A stretch of DNA of 36,378 bases from a virus. Numbering within the stretch: position 1 is the first letter of the stretch; every line of letters begins with the position of its first letter. Made by a program: the position numbers and the translations under genes. The DNA lies in IMG/VR virus record IMGVR_UViG_3300025941_000427, positions 1 to 36,378 of that record. One strand, written 5' to 3'. Shown here one piece after another: positions 15,613 to 25,069 of this stretch. The notes below the pieces were generated by a model. It was given only the letters and a program-made list of their open reading frames with translations, searched no databases and was not told the origin of the DNA.

Positions 15613-16353
15613 TTATAAATTACTCACTAAGTTGTTGATAACCTCACGGACATATCTCGAATCCTGATTAAATAAAACATGTTTAACGAAGGTGATGGAC
15701 TGACCAATAGCCGAAGTAGGTGGAAGATTCTTTTGCGAAATTTCATCTGCATTAAAAGCATAAAATTTTCTTCTCAAGCTCTCGATAGCCTTAGTCCTCT
15801 TCTCTAATGGAACTCTATTTAAAGTAAATCTAACAATGTCAGCTAAGTACTTACCTACCATGACTGGATCTCCTAGCTCACTAACGGCAGCATTCTTAAC
15901 TAACTTCTTCTTGACTTTAATCTTATGTTTCTTATTAAATTTAACCAAAGAATTCTGTAAAGCTACTTTCTCTGGCTTTTGAATCTTAGCCTTAACTGCT
16001 TTATCAAATTCCTTCTTAAACATAACTAAGAATAGTTTAACCTGCTCTTTAGATGCCTCTTGGCGCATTTCACGCATGATGGCAGAAAAAGAAAAATCAG
16101 TAGCACCCATTAGATCAATGACTTGCTCTTCTTCAGCATCATTATCATCCTGGTGTTTAAAATATTCTACTTGCCTTAATCTTTTGACAGCTTCTTCCTT
16201 TGAATCGGAGGTTCCTAAATTTTTACCCTTTTCAGAGAGTACACGATACTTACCTCCTGGAAGCTTCCTTATGCGGGCAAGCTTAACCAAGCCTTGTAAA
16301 CAACTTTCTTCATAGTTGTTGGCTAGTTGTAGGATGGAATTGATATCGTACAT
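15613..16353 (-). CDS. Virion-block protein with KYRVLSEKGKNLG module
   Basis: The protein has 246 residues. Residues 33-67 hold GGKYRVLSEKGKNLG, then a S-x-EEA-x-KRLRQVEYFKH segment, a short beta-hairpin/helix module I recognise as recurring in phage and plasmid proteins, often next to enzymes or virion proteins. It has no agreed function that I know of. GLVKLA (21-26) and LVKNAA are KxA motifs. The C-terminal ~150 residues are Lys-rich and helical and may bind nucleic acid. The gene sits between the phosphatase and a small unknown gene with 1- and 6-base gaps. Confidence 0.5.
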   Translation of the reverse strand: MYDINSILQLANNYEESCLQGLVKLARIRKLPGGKYRVLSEKGKNLGTSDSKEEAVKRLRQVEYFKHQDDNDAEEEQVIDLMGATDFSFSAIMREMRQEASKEQVKLFLVMFKKEFDKAVKAKIQKPEKVALQNSLVKFNKKHKIKVKKKLVKNAAVSELGDPVMVGKYLADIVRFTLNRVPLEKRTKAIESLRRKFYAFNADEISQKNLPPTSAIGQSITFVKHVLFNQDSRYVREVINNLVSNL

Positions 16354-16359
16354 AATTCA

Positions 16360-16743
16360 TTACTTCTCAAAGCTTCTCTTAATATCTAAAGAATCCTTAC
16401 TTCTGGTAAATAGGTCTTCAAAAACGCCTTTACCATCTACTTCATTAAGTCCTCTAATAGCTCTTTCATTGATGAACATTAGTTGTCCTAATTCCATTTT
16501 CTTTCCAGCAATATAAGCGCAATTAATAACCAAACACTCTCTATAGGCAGCAACTACCTTACCAACGAATACGGCTGGATAAGAAGTAGAAATTTGCTCT
16601 GTTTTAACTTCTTCGTAAGAGTCGCCAAGATAAATTTCAATAAACTTATCTTTAAAGACAGTTACCAAAAACTCTGCTAAGGTTTTTACCCTATCCTTAT
16701 TGCATTCCTGCACTGCATCTAAAATATTTTGTTCAGTTACCAT
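16360..16743 (-). CDS. Small mixed alpha/beta protein, unknown
   Basis: A 127-residue protein with an AGAGGA ribosome site. It has an N-terminal helix, a central beta segment around YPAVFVGKVVAAYRECLVINCAY, and a polar C-terminus. No known catalytic motif is visible. The size and position (between transglycosylase and phosphatase genes, downstream of portal) would suit a head-completion or neck protein, but nothing in the sequence proves it. Confidence 0.45.
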   Translation of the reverse strand: MVTEQNILDAVQECNKDRVKTLAEFLVTVFKDKFIEIYLGDSYEEVKTEQISTSYPAVFVGKVVAAYRECLVINCAYIAGKKMELGQLMFINERAIRGLNEVDGKGVFEDLFTRSKDSLDIKRSFEK

Positions 16744-16755
16744 CGCTATGTCCTC

Positions 16756-17970
16756 TTAGATAAATTTGAGCAGGAATTTCCTGTATTGATTATTTGCAGT
16801 TTTTAAACTGATTTCTTGGTAAGATGACGTTTTATTGGTAATAAATTGGGTCTTAACTCCAATACCACCAATTTTCTTAGTAGCCGTCTTAAAAGAATCT
16901 ACGACCGAGTTTGTTAATTGTTGAGCGGCCTCAAAACAAGGGGAGCTTGGTCCAGGGATTGCACAATCGACTTCAACCACCGTACCATCCGTATGAGTGA
17001 AAGCGCGGGCCATCAATTCCTCATGTAGCGCTGAACACAAAATACGTGCAAACTCTACTGAATCGACAAAATTTCCAGCTTCAACGCGAATTACCATATG
17101 ATTAACAGGTAAGAATTTTTTGTATAGCTTCTTGTTGGTTTTCTCTGAAGCCGCGACCTGTTGTAAATAATTAGTCAAAGTACTTAAAAGACCAGGCGAA
17201 GAAACGTTAGATGGAGCGGTAGGTGCACTAGGCTTTCTAGCCATTTCATCGTACACATTGTCTCCCTTATTCTTCTCTAGATATTTTTTAGTCCAATTAT
17301 CGGCGACCATAGTGGGCTCCTGTTTTCCTGGAGCATATCCAGTTGACTCATTCATAGCCATCATAGCTTTTTGATATAATGGATTTCTTTTATTAATTTC
17401 TACTTGCTTCATCATATCACCATAAGTGATAGATCCCTTCTTATCTCTATCAAACAAAGGATTATACTTATGAGCATTGCTTTCCATAGTTGGGTCTATT
17501 TTGATACCTATGTCGTAATATTTCTTACTCCATTTATGGCCGGTCTTATCAGTAACCGTTTCAGGATTAGCTTCAATGAAAGCAGTGTTTGGATCGCCCT
17601 GTCTAATACCTGGTAGTTTTAAAGCTACTGGCCATAAATTAGCTACGTAGTATTGTGCGGCAGACTTCAATGGGCCACCATTAGTAGCAGCATACCCTTG
17701 AACTAACTTCTTCAACCAGTCCAATTGCTCTTCACCGGAAAGCTTAGTAAAATCTTCCCAAGTTCCCTTGAATTTTAGACCCTTGAGAGTGTCGGGCATG
17801 AATCCAACTAGTCCAGCTCCTTTGAATTTAGATTCATAGGCAGACGGATTCAGTCCAGATTCTGATACCATAACAGCAATCAGATCTTCTGGCTTCATTC
17901 CTAGTTCAGAGGCTACCTGAACTAATTTGGGATAAAAATTAGGTCCTAAGTTAGCTTTGCCGGCTGGCAT
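16756..17970 (-). CDS. Lytic transglycosylase (SLT-like) with EF-hand-like loop
   Basis: This 404-residue protein should cleave peptidoglycan during genome entry. Residues 30-63 match the SLT family: the catalytic Glu is E37 in SESGLNPSA, followed by GAGLVGFMPDTLK. The usual ESG-x-NP and GLxxFMPxT elements are both present. DRDKKGSITYGD (174-185) fits an EF-hand calcium loop (D1, D3, G6, I8, D12). A linker rich in Pro/Ser leads to a separate C-terminal domain (about 290-404) that I do not recognise. No signal peptide is seen, so it is more likely a virion-associated muralytic enzyme than a secreted lysin. A GGGGG ribosome site precedes the ATG. Confidence 0.75.
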   Translation of the reverse strand: MPAGKANLGPNFYPKLVQVASELGMKPEDLIAVMVSESGLNPSAYESKFKGAGLVGFMPDTLKGLKFKGTWEDFTKLSGEEQLDWLKKLVQGYAATNGGPLKSAAQYYVANLWPVALKLPGIRQGDPNTAFIEANPETVTDKTGHKWSKKYYDIGIKIDPTMESNAHKYNPLFDRDKKGSITYGDMMKQVEINKRNPLYQKAMMAMNESTGYAPGKQEPTMVADNWTKKYLEKNKGDNVYDEMARKPSAPTAPSNVSSPGLLSTLTNYLQQVAASEKTNKKLYKKFLPVNHMVIRVEAGNFVDSVEFARILCSALHEELMARAFTHTDGTVVEVDCAIPGPSSPCFEAAQQLTNSVVDSFKTATKKIGGIGVKTQFITNKTSSYQEISLKTANNQYRKFLLKFI

Positions 17971-17973
17971 AAC

Positions 17974-19530
17974 TTACCCCCTAATACTCTTGACAATTTG
18001 CATTAACTGGATAGCTACACTTGGATCAGCTTTCTGAATGGTAGTAGCGTATCTCTTAATGTAATTAGCCATTACTAATGGTGATTCATTTGCCATACTT
18101 TCAAGAGACTCATAAAATCTCTTGTGCATGTTAGCCTTAGATGTTTGACTCTCTCTCATTACACGAGCCAAATTAGAACCACCCAATTCTTCAATTTCTC
18201 CGGCACTTGGAGGGGGCTCACTCATCATTGGGGCTGGAGCCAAATCGGTTGGATGGGAGTCTCTTGGAGCTACACCGGAGTGTTGAGATGGTGGTTGTGA
18301 AAGAGCTGGAGCAGGAGAAATTTCTGTATCTCTAATTGAGCCTTGTGGGAGAGAAGGCATTCCACGCATTGTTGATGGTGGTTGAACACCAGCGGCAGGC
18401 ATAGTTGGCTGATAAACCATCGGCATATCAGAAGGTGGTCCGGTACGAACAGTTTGTGGCGCACTTCCAGGAGGTAAAGTTTTGCGTTGAATTAAATCAA
18501 ATGGAATGCTGCTGACTGGTTTATAACTTTGAGTTTTTGGATCCCATATTGCAGAGGATGGTCCCTGATTTAGGGTCTTTGGCTTAGATGATGGTACATG
18601 CACAGTTCCATGACCCTCTTCAACTGTAGGTGGACCATTTAGATCTTTAATGGTATCTGGAGCGCCTGGAATGCTATCTGGAACACCATCTGGAGCTTTA
18701 TCTACTGGAACCTCTTGAGAGCCAAGTTCCTTATTTTCTTTCTTGTCAGTCTTTTCAGTTGGAGAAATTAATTCAACCTTCTCTAAAAAGCCTTTGACAT
18801 TGGCCGTGTAGTAATCGCGGAATGTCTTATCATATCCTTGGTAGGACTTAGTAATCTTGTCGGCGGCCTTGGTGTAAGCGTCGACATTACGAGTTGAACG
18901 AGCGGAAGCCATTTCCTTCAAAGCAGATAATACCTGTGCTAACAAGCCTTCTGAACGAGCTTGTAGCATAGCAGTATCTTTCTTAAGTTTACCAACTTGC
19001 TTTGGATATCTCTTTTCCCAAGCAGCAAGGGCGCGGCCCCTCTTGGTTCCAATATTATAAAAGAAATCCATGATGCTTGCTTCTTTAACAAGAGCGGCAT
19101 TAGATTCTTTAGCAAATCTAGTTTTTAAATCTTGAAGGTGTTGCTTCTTTTCTTCATCCAAATCTTTGAAAAGGAATTCATGATGGACCTTGTCAACATC
19201 AAAAGCTAATTTTCCAATTTCTTGAACTACGTCAAAAAGCTTCTTGTGGAAACGTCCTAACTCAGCAATAGCTGACATATATTCTCTTCTATTCAAATTT
19301 GACTTAGAAGATTTAAGGAGTTCTTTTAGAGAAACTGCATCGCTGCCAGGATCGCCCATACCAATAGAATCGCCGGCAACAAGAGACCTAATTTGGTCGT
19401 CTTTTTCTCTAAGACTTTCCATGACCCTTTGAAATTCTGGATTAAAGAATTTTTCGGCAGCAATACCGCTAACATTGGTCATTTCTCTTAATTTATTGAG
19501 AACACTTCTTCTTTGGGCAATTTTCTGCAT
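17974..19530 (-). CDS. Coiled-coil and Pro-rich virion-block protein
   Basis: The protein has 518 residues: an N-terminal helical region (1-270, starting MQKIAQ and holding LVKEAS), a disordered Pro/Ser/Gly-rich middle (about 285-440) and a short helical C-terminus. No domain is recognised. It sits right after the portal gene and right before the transglycosylase, so a portal-associated, head-vestibule or ejection role is reasonable. AAGGG precedes the ATG. A TATAAATA sequence 60 bases upstream could be its promoter. Confidence 0.5.
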   Translation of the reverse strand: MQKIAQRRSVLNKLREMTNVSGIAAEKFFNPEFQRVMESLREKDDQIRSLVAGDSIGMGDPGSDAVSLKELLKSSKSNLNRREYMSAIAELGRFHKKLFDVVQEIGKLAFDVDKVHHEFLFKDLDEEKKQHLQDLKTRFAKESNAALVKEASIMDFFYNIGTKRGRALAAWEKRYPKQVGKLKKDTAMLQARSEGLLAQVLSALKEMASARSTRNVDAYTKAADKITKSYQGYDKTFRDYYTANVKGFLEKVELISPTEKTDKKENKELGSQEVPVDKAPDGVPDSIPGAPDTIKDLNGPPTVEEGHGTVHVPSSKPKTLNQGPSSAIWDPKTQSYKPVSSIPFDLIQRKTLPPGSAPQTVRTGPPSDMPMVYQPTMPAAGVQPPSTMRGMPSLPQGSIRDTEISPAPALSQPPSQHSGVAPRDSHPTDLAPAPMMSEPPPSAGEIEELGGSNLARVMRESQTSKANMHKRFYESLESMANESPLVMANYIKRYATTIQKADPSVAIQLMQIVKSIRG

Positions 19531-19589
19531 GATAAACCCTTCGTTTATGAAAATCCGTAAACTTATGCAGGATTATCCATAAGTATAGG

Positions 19590-19597
19590 TATTTATA
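19590..19597 (-). promoter_or_regulatory. TATAAATA, matching the T4 late-promoter box
   Basis: The exact octamer TATAAATA lies on the minus strand in the 70-base gap after the portal gene, about 60 bases before the 17974-19530 start codon. In T4, this -10 element alone defines late promoters read by a phage sigma-like factor. A sigma-region-4-like gene is present at 33203-33643. A related TATAAATG lies at 25070-25077 and CATAAATA twice at 21527-21542. Confidence 0.4.
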
Positions 19598-19600
19598 CTA

Positions 19601-21472
19601 TTAGGTTGGAGGTGGAGGAGGGGCTCCGCCTGCTGGTGGGCCGCCTTCCGGTGGTGGAGGAGGTGGTGGGGGCGCTCCGCCGCCACCGCCTGGAGGAGGT
19701 GCTCCTAAATCTAATCCTGGTAATCCGCCGCCTGGAGGAGGTGGTCCGCCGCCTGGAGCTTCTCCTGGTAATGGACCTTCACCACCACCTGGTTGACCTG
19801 GCTGTCCTTCTGGCTCTGGAATTTCATCTTCCTCATCCAAAGAACGAAGAGCATTCAAATCCATGGCCTCAAGAGCAGCCTTTTCTTTCTTATTAATAGC
19901 AATTTGAATTGCTTCTTTGCGCATTTTACGGACTTCGTCTTCAAATTCTAATCCAAGAGAACGATACAAAGTATGCAAAGAGGCTCTTTTAGCTGCGTCT
20001 TCACCCTGGGTCAAAGTCACAAGACCGTTGATATAATCGCCAGCATCAAACAATGACATGTGGTTCCAATCAATATCTGGAACGATCAATTGCTTTTCTC
20101 CACCCGAATAGTCGTAAAATCCTTGAATCTTAGAGATTGGGGCAAAAATCTTTCTTTTAAGCCAGGTTGACATCATGTTACGGAATTGCATGTAACGCTG
20201 TCTCAAAACGTCAAGAGCCACACCACCGTTCGCATAAGTAGTATCAGCACCCCCGTCCATAAGAACAGGTGGAACTTGTAAGCCCACATAAATTTCTTTA
20301 ATGATTTGAGTAATGTCACCAGAAATGTCATAGATGCCTTGGCCATATCCAACACGCTCAACAGCTACGCCGGCATGGGTAAAGATCTTAAAATCTTTAT
20401 CATATTGAGCTTCCTCGAAAACGTTTCTCCAGGCTTCCAAGTCAGCGAAAGTTGGATGCAATCCATCAGGACCATCCGTACCAACCTTGACCAAAGTAAG
20501 CGGATTAATCATGTTGTCTGCTTGTGCGTACTTCGATTCACGCAACTTGTCGAAAAGCATCAACTGACGGAAAATACAGACTGGCAGACCGGTTCCACGA
20601 ATTTCGTAAGGGCTAATTCTACGGGCCAAATGAGAAACATGGAAATTGTCAAGCGGGATATTTTCGCCACGCTTAACAGAATCAATGATGTGATTGTTGA
20701 GTTGCTTGCGTTGTTCAATATCAGTTGGTCTATTGGAGAAAACAATCTTCTTCAAGTTTTCGTCAGGACGTAACATGATGATTGGTTCGTTGGCAACAAC
20801 AGTACGCTTAACAATCATGTAGTCTGGGTTTTGAATAAGAATCCTGCTCCATTTACCACGGCTTTCATCAAGCTCAGCATAAACGAATGATTCACCAAGA
20901 AGCCAATACTCTTGGGCAATTTGGACACAAATATTCATCAAATCAATTTCTTCAATCATGTCATTGAAGAATTTTTCGATGTCTTTGTTAGGACATTTGA
21001 TATTTAATTTGCTAATTGGGTAAGTACTGTGTAAGTTAATTGCGTTGTGAACGAAAGGGTTCAAAGCATAAAAACTACGGCACCAAGCGTTGATAGTAGC
21101 TCTATCACGTGGAAGGTTAAGGTTGGAATTTAACCAAAGAGGAGAATAAACTTCTGGTGTCTGCTTGACGGTATCGCCACTGCCACCACGAAAATTACCA
21201 CCGCCACCACTGCTAACGACTTGAGCAAATTTATGAACACCGACAGAAGAAACTACGCGACCATTAGCGGTAGCAGCATTCTCTTTGTTGGAAGGTCCAG
21301 AGCCGTCTCTGAATAATCCTTCTTCTACTTCACCGGCAATACCCTGCCTTCTAATATCTGACACACTACGAGACATTAGAGAGCTAACTTGTGGTAAAGT
21401 CGATCTATTTCCCAAGTATTGTTCAGAGTTGGAGGGTCCTACCCATGTTTTCTGAGTCTTATTGATAGCCAT
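19601..21472 (-). CDS. Portal protein
   Basis: A 623-residue portal, the ring at the capsid vertex through which DNA is packaged. Support includes the conserved region around RGTGLPVCIFRQLMLFDKLR and a following AQADNMINPLTLVKVG segment, the position directly after the large terminase, and a typical helical stem/clip region near VPPVLMDGG...DVLRQRYMQFRNMM. The last 74 residues (550-623) are almost only Pro and Gly with a run of eight Pro, an unusual tail for a portal and a likely disordered internal extension. GAGG precedes the ATG. Confidence 0.85.
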   Translation of the reverse strand: MAINKTQKTWVGPSNSEQYLGNRSTLPQVSSLMSRSVSDIRRQGIAGEVEEGLFRDGSGPSNKENAATANGRVVSSVGVHKFAQVVSSGGGGNFRGGSGDTVKQTPEVYSPLWLNSNLNLPRDRATINAWCRSFYALNPFVHNAINLHSTYPISKLNIKCPNKDIEKFFNDMIEEIDLMNICVQIAQEYWLLGESFVYAELDESRGKWSRILIQNPDYMIVKRTVVANEPIIMLRPDENLKKIVFSNRPTDIEQRKQLNNHIIDSVKRGENIPLDNFHVSHLARRISPYEIRGTGLPVCIFRQLMLFDKLRESKYAQADNMINPLTLVKVGTDGPDGLHPTFADLEAWRNVFEEAQYDKDFKIFTHAGVAVERVGYGQGIYDISGDITQIIKEIYVGLQVPPVLMDGGADTTYANGGVALDVLRQRYMQFRNMMSTWLKRKIFAPISKIQGFYDYSGGEKQLIVPDIDWNHMSLFDAGDYINGLVTLTQGEDAAKRASLHTLYRSLGLEFEDEVRKMRKEAIQIAINKKEKAALEAMDLNALRSLDEEDEIPEPEGQPGQPGGGEGPLPGEAPGGGPPPPGGGLPGLDLGAPPPGGGGGAPPPPPPPPEGGPPAGGAPPPPPT

Positions 21473-21526
21473 GAATCCTCATTTATTTCCACACCCTATA
21501 CTATACTTAACTAATAATATATCAGA

Positions 21527-21542
21527 TATTTATGTATTTATG
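21527..21542 (-). promoter_or_regulatory. Tandem CATAAATA octamers upstream of portal gene
   Basis: Two directly repeated CATAAATA units lie 55-70 bases before the portal start codon, the same distance as TATAAATA before the next gene. Each differs from the T4 late box at one position. They could be promoters or protein-binding sites, or reflect the AT-rich gap. Confidence 0.3.
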
Positions 21543-21549
21543 GGCTTGG

Positions 21550-23442
21550 TTAAAACTTACGAGGGATAAAGGCGGTCGTAACCAGTGGTTTATTACGTTG
21601 TGCGAAACTCTGCTGCTGAAGAATTGGATTATTATTAGTGAAACCCCTTGTAATGATGAACTTATATGCCAAATAGGCATTCAATAAAGCCATAAAACCG
21701 TCGTTAGGGGTACTACCCTTGACATAATGAATGGTTGGGTCAGCTCCCATCCTAGAAATGGATGGCTTAATTTCCATGCTACAACAATGGTCAATCAGCC
21801 AAGCAACCTTTTCATAATCTCCAAAAGGAAATTTAATCATTCCCTTTTTCATTTGATCATATAGCTCACCAATGTAAAAGTCTCTTTCAAAAACTAATTC
21901 TTTAGGAAAAGCATCCGCTGAGAACTTAATATGATCATTAACCTTATTATGAGCGCGGGAAACTAAATACTTATCGCCATAAATATTATGCAACATTGCA
22001 GAGAAGTCATTAGAATAACCAATGTCTCCAATTGCTAATTGAACACTGTATTGTCGCATTATTTGATCAATAAGACCCTTTTTGCTTTCCATGTCATTTC
22101 TTTTGAACTTGGTAGCAAACTCAATATTTAATAAATTTGGTCCTTTGGCAGATAAGACTACGGCCGTACTATAAGACTGTCCTGCCGCTCGTATCTTATC
22201 CGGGTTCGCTAATTGCTCTAAGTCTGCCCTAGCACCATAGTCGATTCCTAGTACCACTATTTGCGGATTAATACTATTTCTTACTGGAACAATACGGGCC
22301 GCAAACTTCCTGTCGTCTCTGCAAAATTCTTTAATTTCTTCTGGAGTAATAGGGCTAGAATCACCTTGGAAAAATTCTCCCAAGACTTCGTTCATGAATA
22401 CACGCTCGGTGTTGATTGGATGTTTACCAGGCATTTCATTATCAATGTCCTCTCTGGTAAACATTGGCATGTAAAGCTGATTAATATGAAAACCAACCAT
22501 CTGGCAATCTTCATCATCTGGATCTTTAAGAGCGACCCACTTGCCACGTTCGGCGGCCTCTAGTTTGTTTTGTTCGTGTCCGCAGTGAGGGCACTTGACA
22601 ATGAATCCGTGAATCCAAATCTTCTTCCAATCATCTGATCCTGGAGTATAAAGTGGGAAATGTTTATCACAACCCTCACAACCAAGATAATAGTATTGTT
22701 GGGAAGAAGTCTGCCACATCTTGTGAAAGTCAGATCCCTTGCGTCTTGGAGTTCCAAAATAAACTTGTACTCCCTTGGATGGTCTACCATACTTGGCAGT
22801 GGTTAGAATCTTTAATGCGTTTCCAATGGCTTGACCGGTGGTCTTCTGAACTTCGTCAAAGAAAAGAATATCAGCAGTACGACCCATGATTCTGTCAGCG
22901 TCTAAACCAGTTGACTCAACCCATAAATGGTTTCCACCTTGGAACTGTTTAAAGTGCAAGGAGTCATTGGTTGCGGTTGATTGATCAAGCAAAGTCTGCA
23001 TGTAAGACTTTGGTTTAGCGGCAGTCTTTTTATCCGTCTCTTGTCCCATCTGAACTGATGATGAGATGATTTGGTTTAACTTGGTCTTAGAATAAGCAGC
23101 AGCCAATTCCAATTGAGGAAAGGCATGAATGATTCTAATTGGTGGCTTTTCACTTGTTCCAAATAATCCGCAGCCCATGAAATACATTTCAAGGGCGCTG
23201 GCCATGGTAGTGGCGCCGACCTGACGGCCTTTAACGATAATGAGCGGCTTAGAAGTTGGTTCTAGAGCTTTAATACCAATGTATCTGTAAATGTCGGCGA
23301 AAGGTTTATACCCATTGCCTCTTAACCTAAATGGCTTTCCATCAAGTGTTAAATACGTTTCGCAAAAATAAACTGGATCAAGATTCAGTAAATCTTTCTT
23401 TAATTTGTTAAATAGGTCTTTATCATTACTGCTAGCGGGCAC
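21550..23442 (-). CDS. Terminase large subunit (GpA-like)
   Basis: This 630-residue packaging motor starts with GTG behind AGGGGA. The ATPase has Walker A GRQVGATT (72-79) and Walker B ILFFDE (192-197). A zinc finger (C255, C258, C284, C287) lies between ATPase and nuclease, as in lambda GpA-type terminases. The RNase H-like nuclease begins at VVLGIDYGAR (D401) with a second acidic motif near GDIGYSNDF (D473). Length is near normal for the family. It translocates DNA into the prohead and cuts the concatemer, and directly precedes the portal gene. No obvious small subunit is adjacent; the 28491-29252 product is a weak candidate. Confidence 0.9.
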   Translation of the reverse strand: MPASSNDKDLFNKLKKDLLNLDPVYFCETYLTLDGKPFRLRGNGYKPFADIYRYIGIKALEPTSKPLIIVKGRQVGATTMASALEMYFMGCGLFGTSEKPPIRIIHAFPQLELAAAYSKTKLNQIISSSVQMGQETDKKTAAKPKSYMQTLLDQSTATNDSLHFKQFQGGNHLWVESTGLDADRIMGRTADILFFDEVQKTTGQAIGNALKILTTAKYGRPSKGVQVYFGTPRRKGSDFHKMWQTSSQQYYYLGCEGCDKHFPLYTPGSDDWKKIWIHGFIVKCPHCGHEQNKLEAAERGKWVALKDPDDEDCQMVGFHINQLYMPMFTREDIDNEMPGKHPINTERVFMNEVLGEFFQGDSSPITPEEIKEFCRDDRKFAARIVPVRNSINPQIVVLGIDYGARADLEQLANPDKIRAAGQSYSTAVVLSAKGPNLLNIEFATKFKRNDMESKKGLIDQIMRQYSVQLAIGDIGYSNDFSAMLHNIYGDKYLVSRAHNKVNDHIKFSADAFPKELVFERDFYIGELYDQMKKGMIKFPFGDYEKVAWLIDHCCSMEIKPSISRMGADPTIHYVKGSTPNDGFMALLNAYLAYKFIITRGFTNNNPILQQQSFAQRNKPLVTTAFIPRKF

Positions 23443-23451
23443 AGAATCCCC

Positions 23452-24102
23452 TTATTGTTTAACGGGAGTCAGAGCATAAAACGCATCGGTATTGGAAGGA
23501 TCGATTTCAGAATCTGCTCCAGTATCGCGTGTACCTAGATTGGTATTCTGATCATAGCTATTTGGATTATCTACTTTAGCTTTTAGATTAAGTTTACTAA
23601 CTAAACGAATCAATTTTTCATCATCCCAATCCTTGGCATCAGAAACGTCGGATTGATGAATCGATCTAATCTTTTCAATGATGGCTGGAACCGGTAGATT
23701 GCCCTTGGTATCCCTAATATAATTCTCCAAAGTCTTAGCAATTGGAGGGAACTTCTTCATTACAACTGGAGTCATTTCTATTTTCTTATCAATGACCTGT
23801 TGCTCATCAGCAGAAGCTACTTTTTTAGCTGGAGCTTTTACATCAGAAGATCCGCTAACTTTATCTAAGTAAGCGGTTAACCCGCTTCTTTCTTTCATGT
23901 CTTGAACGGCTGCATCAACAGAAGGAAATTTAGATTTACCATTCATGATGGAATTAATCTGATCAAACAAGGACGCTTGTTGTCTTGGTTGGACCGCTCC
24001 CTTTTGCAAGTTCTTTTGAAACTGCTTGAGCCAGTGATCTTCTCCAATTGGTTCGTCGGCCTGTCTTGCAATCACAGGCTGGTGTCTGATGTATTTAGAC
24101 AT
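23452..24102 (-). CDS. Unknown protein just upstream of the terminase
   Basis: A 216-residue protein with AAGGGA before the ATG. A central segment with a D-x-INSIMNGK...SVDAAVQDMKERSGLTAYL pattern recurs, to my knowledge, in uncharacterised phage proteins. A later helical part (EIPP-like PAIIEKIRSIHQ, then KLIRLVSKLNL) may be a small helical bundle. ARQADEP and KKVAS resemble the KxA motif. Its position next to TerL would suit a terminase accessory protein, but there is no DNA-binding motif I can name. Confidence 0.5.
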   Translation of the reverse strand: MSKYIRHQPVIARQADEPIGEDHWLKQFQKNLQKGAVQPRQQASLFDQINSIMNGKSKFPSVDAAVQDMKERSGLTAYLDKVSGSSDVKAPAKKVASADEQQVIDKKIEMTPVVMKKFPPIAKTLENYIRDTKGNLPVPAIIEKIRSIHQSDVSDAKDWDDEKLIRLVSKLNLKAKVDNPNSYDQNTNLGTRDTGADSEIDPSNTDAFYALTPVKQ

Positions 24103-24103
24103 G

Positions 24104-25033
24104 TTATCCCTTGTAGTTTGCTGCCCAGTCCATATTGTCGCTAGAAGCTACATCTACGTCTTGGTCTGGCATGAATCCTCTGTCTTGCTTGACAGCATAG
24201 CCCATGTCAGCTAGTAGTTGCATAACTTCAGCTTGCTCACGATCATTTAGTTTATAGAACTTAACTTGTCTTGCGTACAAGTCTTCGATATCATGTCCGC
24301 CAGAAACCATGCCGTTAATACAGACTCTGGCAACTCTGGAAATCAAAAGAGGAACAGTAACGAACACACCTTGAACGCCAGTAATCTTCTGAGCTTCTTT
24401 AACTAGTCCTTCAGAGAATTCTGCCTTCTTCTTGCGGCTCTTTTTCTTGCTGCTCTTAACTTTATCAAGACGGTCATGCAAGCGCTCAATACCGTTATCA
24501 ATGATGGAACGAACTTTTTCAATTTGATTGGCATCTAACTCACCATCGATGTCATTTCTCATGGCCTTGGAAACTTCGTTGTCTAATCTTTCAAGATAAG
24601 CAACTGCTCTCTCAAGTCCTGCGGTGTCATAACCAGAGTGCTTTGGAACGTCATCACAACGCTCTTTAACCCATGCAATAAATCCGGTTGGACCACGCTT
24701 GGACCAATCCCATTTTTCATTCTTAGCGGCCTTAGCTGGGTCTTCATCCATGGCCTTGCTTTTATCTTCTTCAGGTTCAGATACTTCAAGAACAGGCTCT
24801 GGGTCTTCGGTTCCTGGAGGGGCGCCTGGAAGATCCATTACAATTTCTAATTCTACTGGGTGATCGGTAACTTCTACTGGAGAAAAGTCTTCTTCGTGGT
24901 GGTGATGACCGCCATGTTCTTCTGGCGAATCAACTACTTCCAAGGGGACCAATTCCATTCCGCCACCACCCATTGGGGCGCCCATAGAAGGGTCGACAAC
25001 TATTAGTTCTTGTGCTGTTGACTGTAATGACAT
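24104..25033 (-). CDS. Unknown protein with acidic, His-rich N-terminus
   Basis: The protein has 309 residues. The N-terminal third is Pro/Glu/Asp-rich and disordered and holds GGHHHHEED. After WDWSKRGPTGFIAWVKERC comes a helical domain, then a Lys/Ser-rich basic patch (KSSKKKSRKKK), GLVKEAQ, and a compact C-terminal domain. The C-terminal domain looks globular. AGAGG lies before the ATG. Stop and start of the next gene are one base apart. Role unknown; the basic patch could bind DNA or RNA. Confidence 0.5.
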   Translation of the reverse strand: MSLQSTAQELIVVDPSMGAPMGGGGMELVPLEVVDSPEEHGGHHHHEEDFSPVEVTDHPVELEIVMDLPGAPPGTEDPEPVLEVSEPEEDKSKAMDEDPAKAAKNEKWDWSKRGPTGFIAWVKERCDDVPKHSGYDTAGLERAVAYLERLDNEVSKAMRNDIDGELDANQIEKVRSIIDNGIERLHDRLDKVKSSKKKSRKKKAEFSEGLVKEAQKITGVQGVFVTVPLLISRVARVCINGMVSGGHDIEDLYARQVKFYKLNDREQAEVMQLLADMGYAVKQDRGFMPDQDVDVASSDNMDWAANYKG

Positions 25034-25069
25034 TTAGGTACCTCTAGAGTGCTTTTTCACACATGTATG

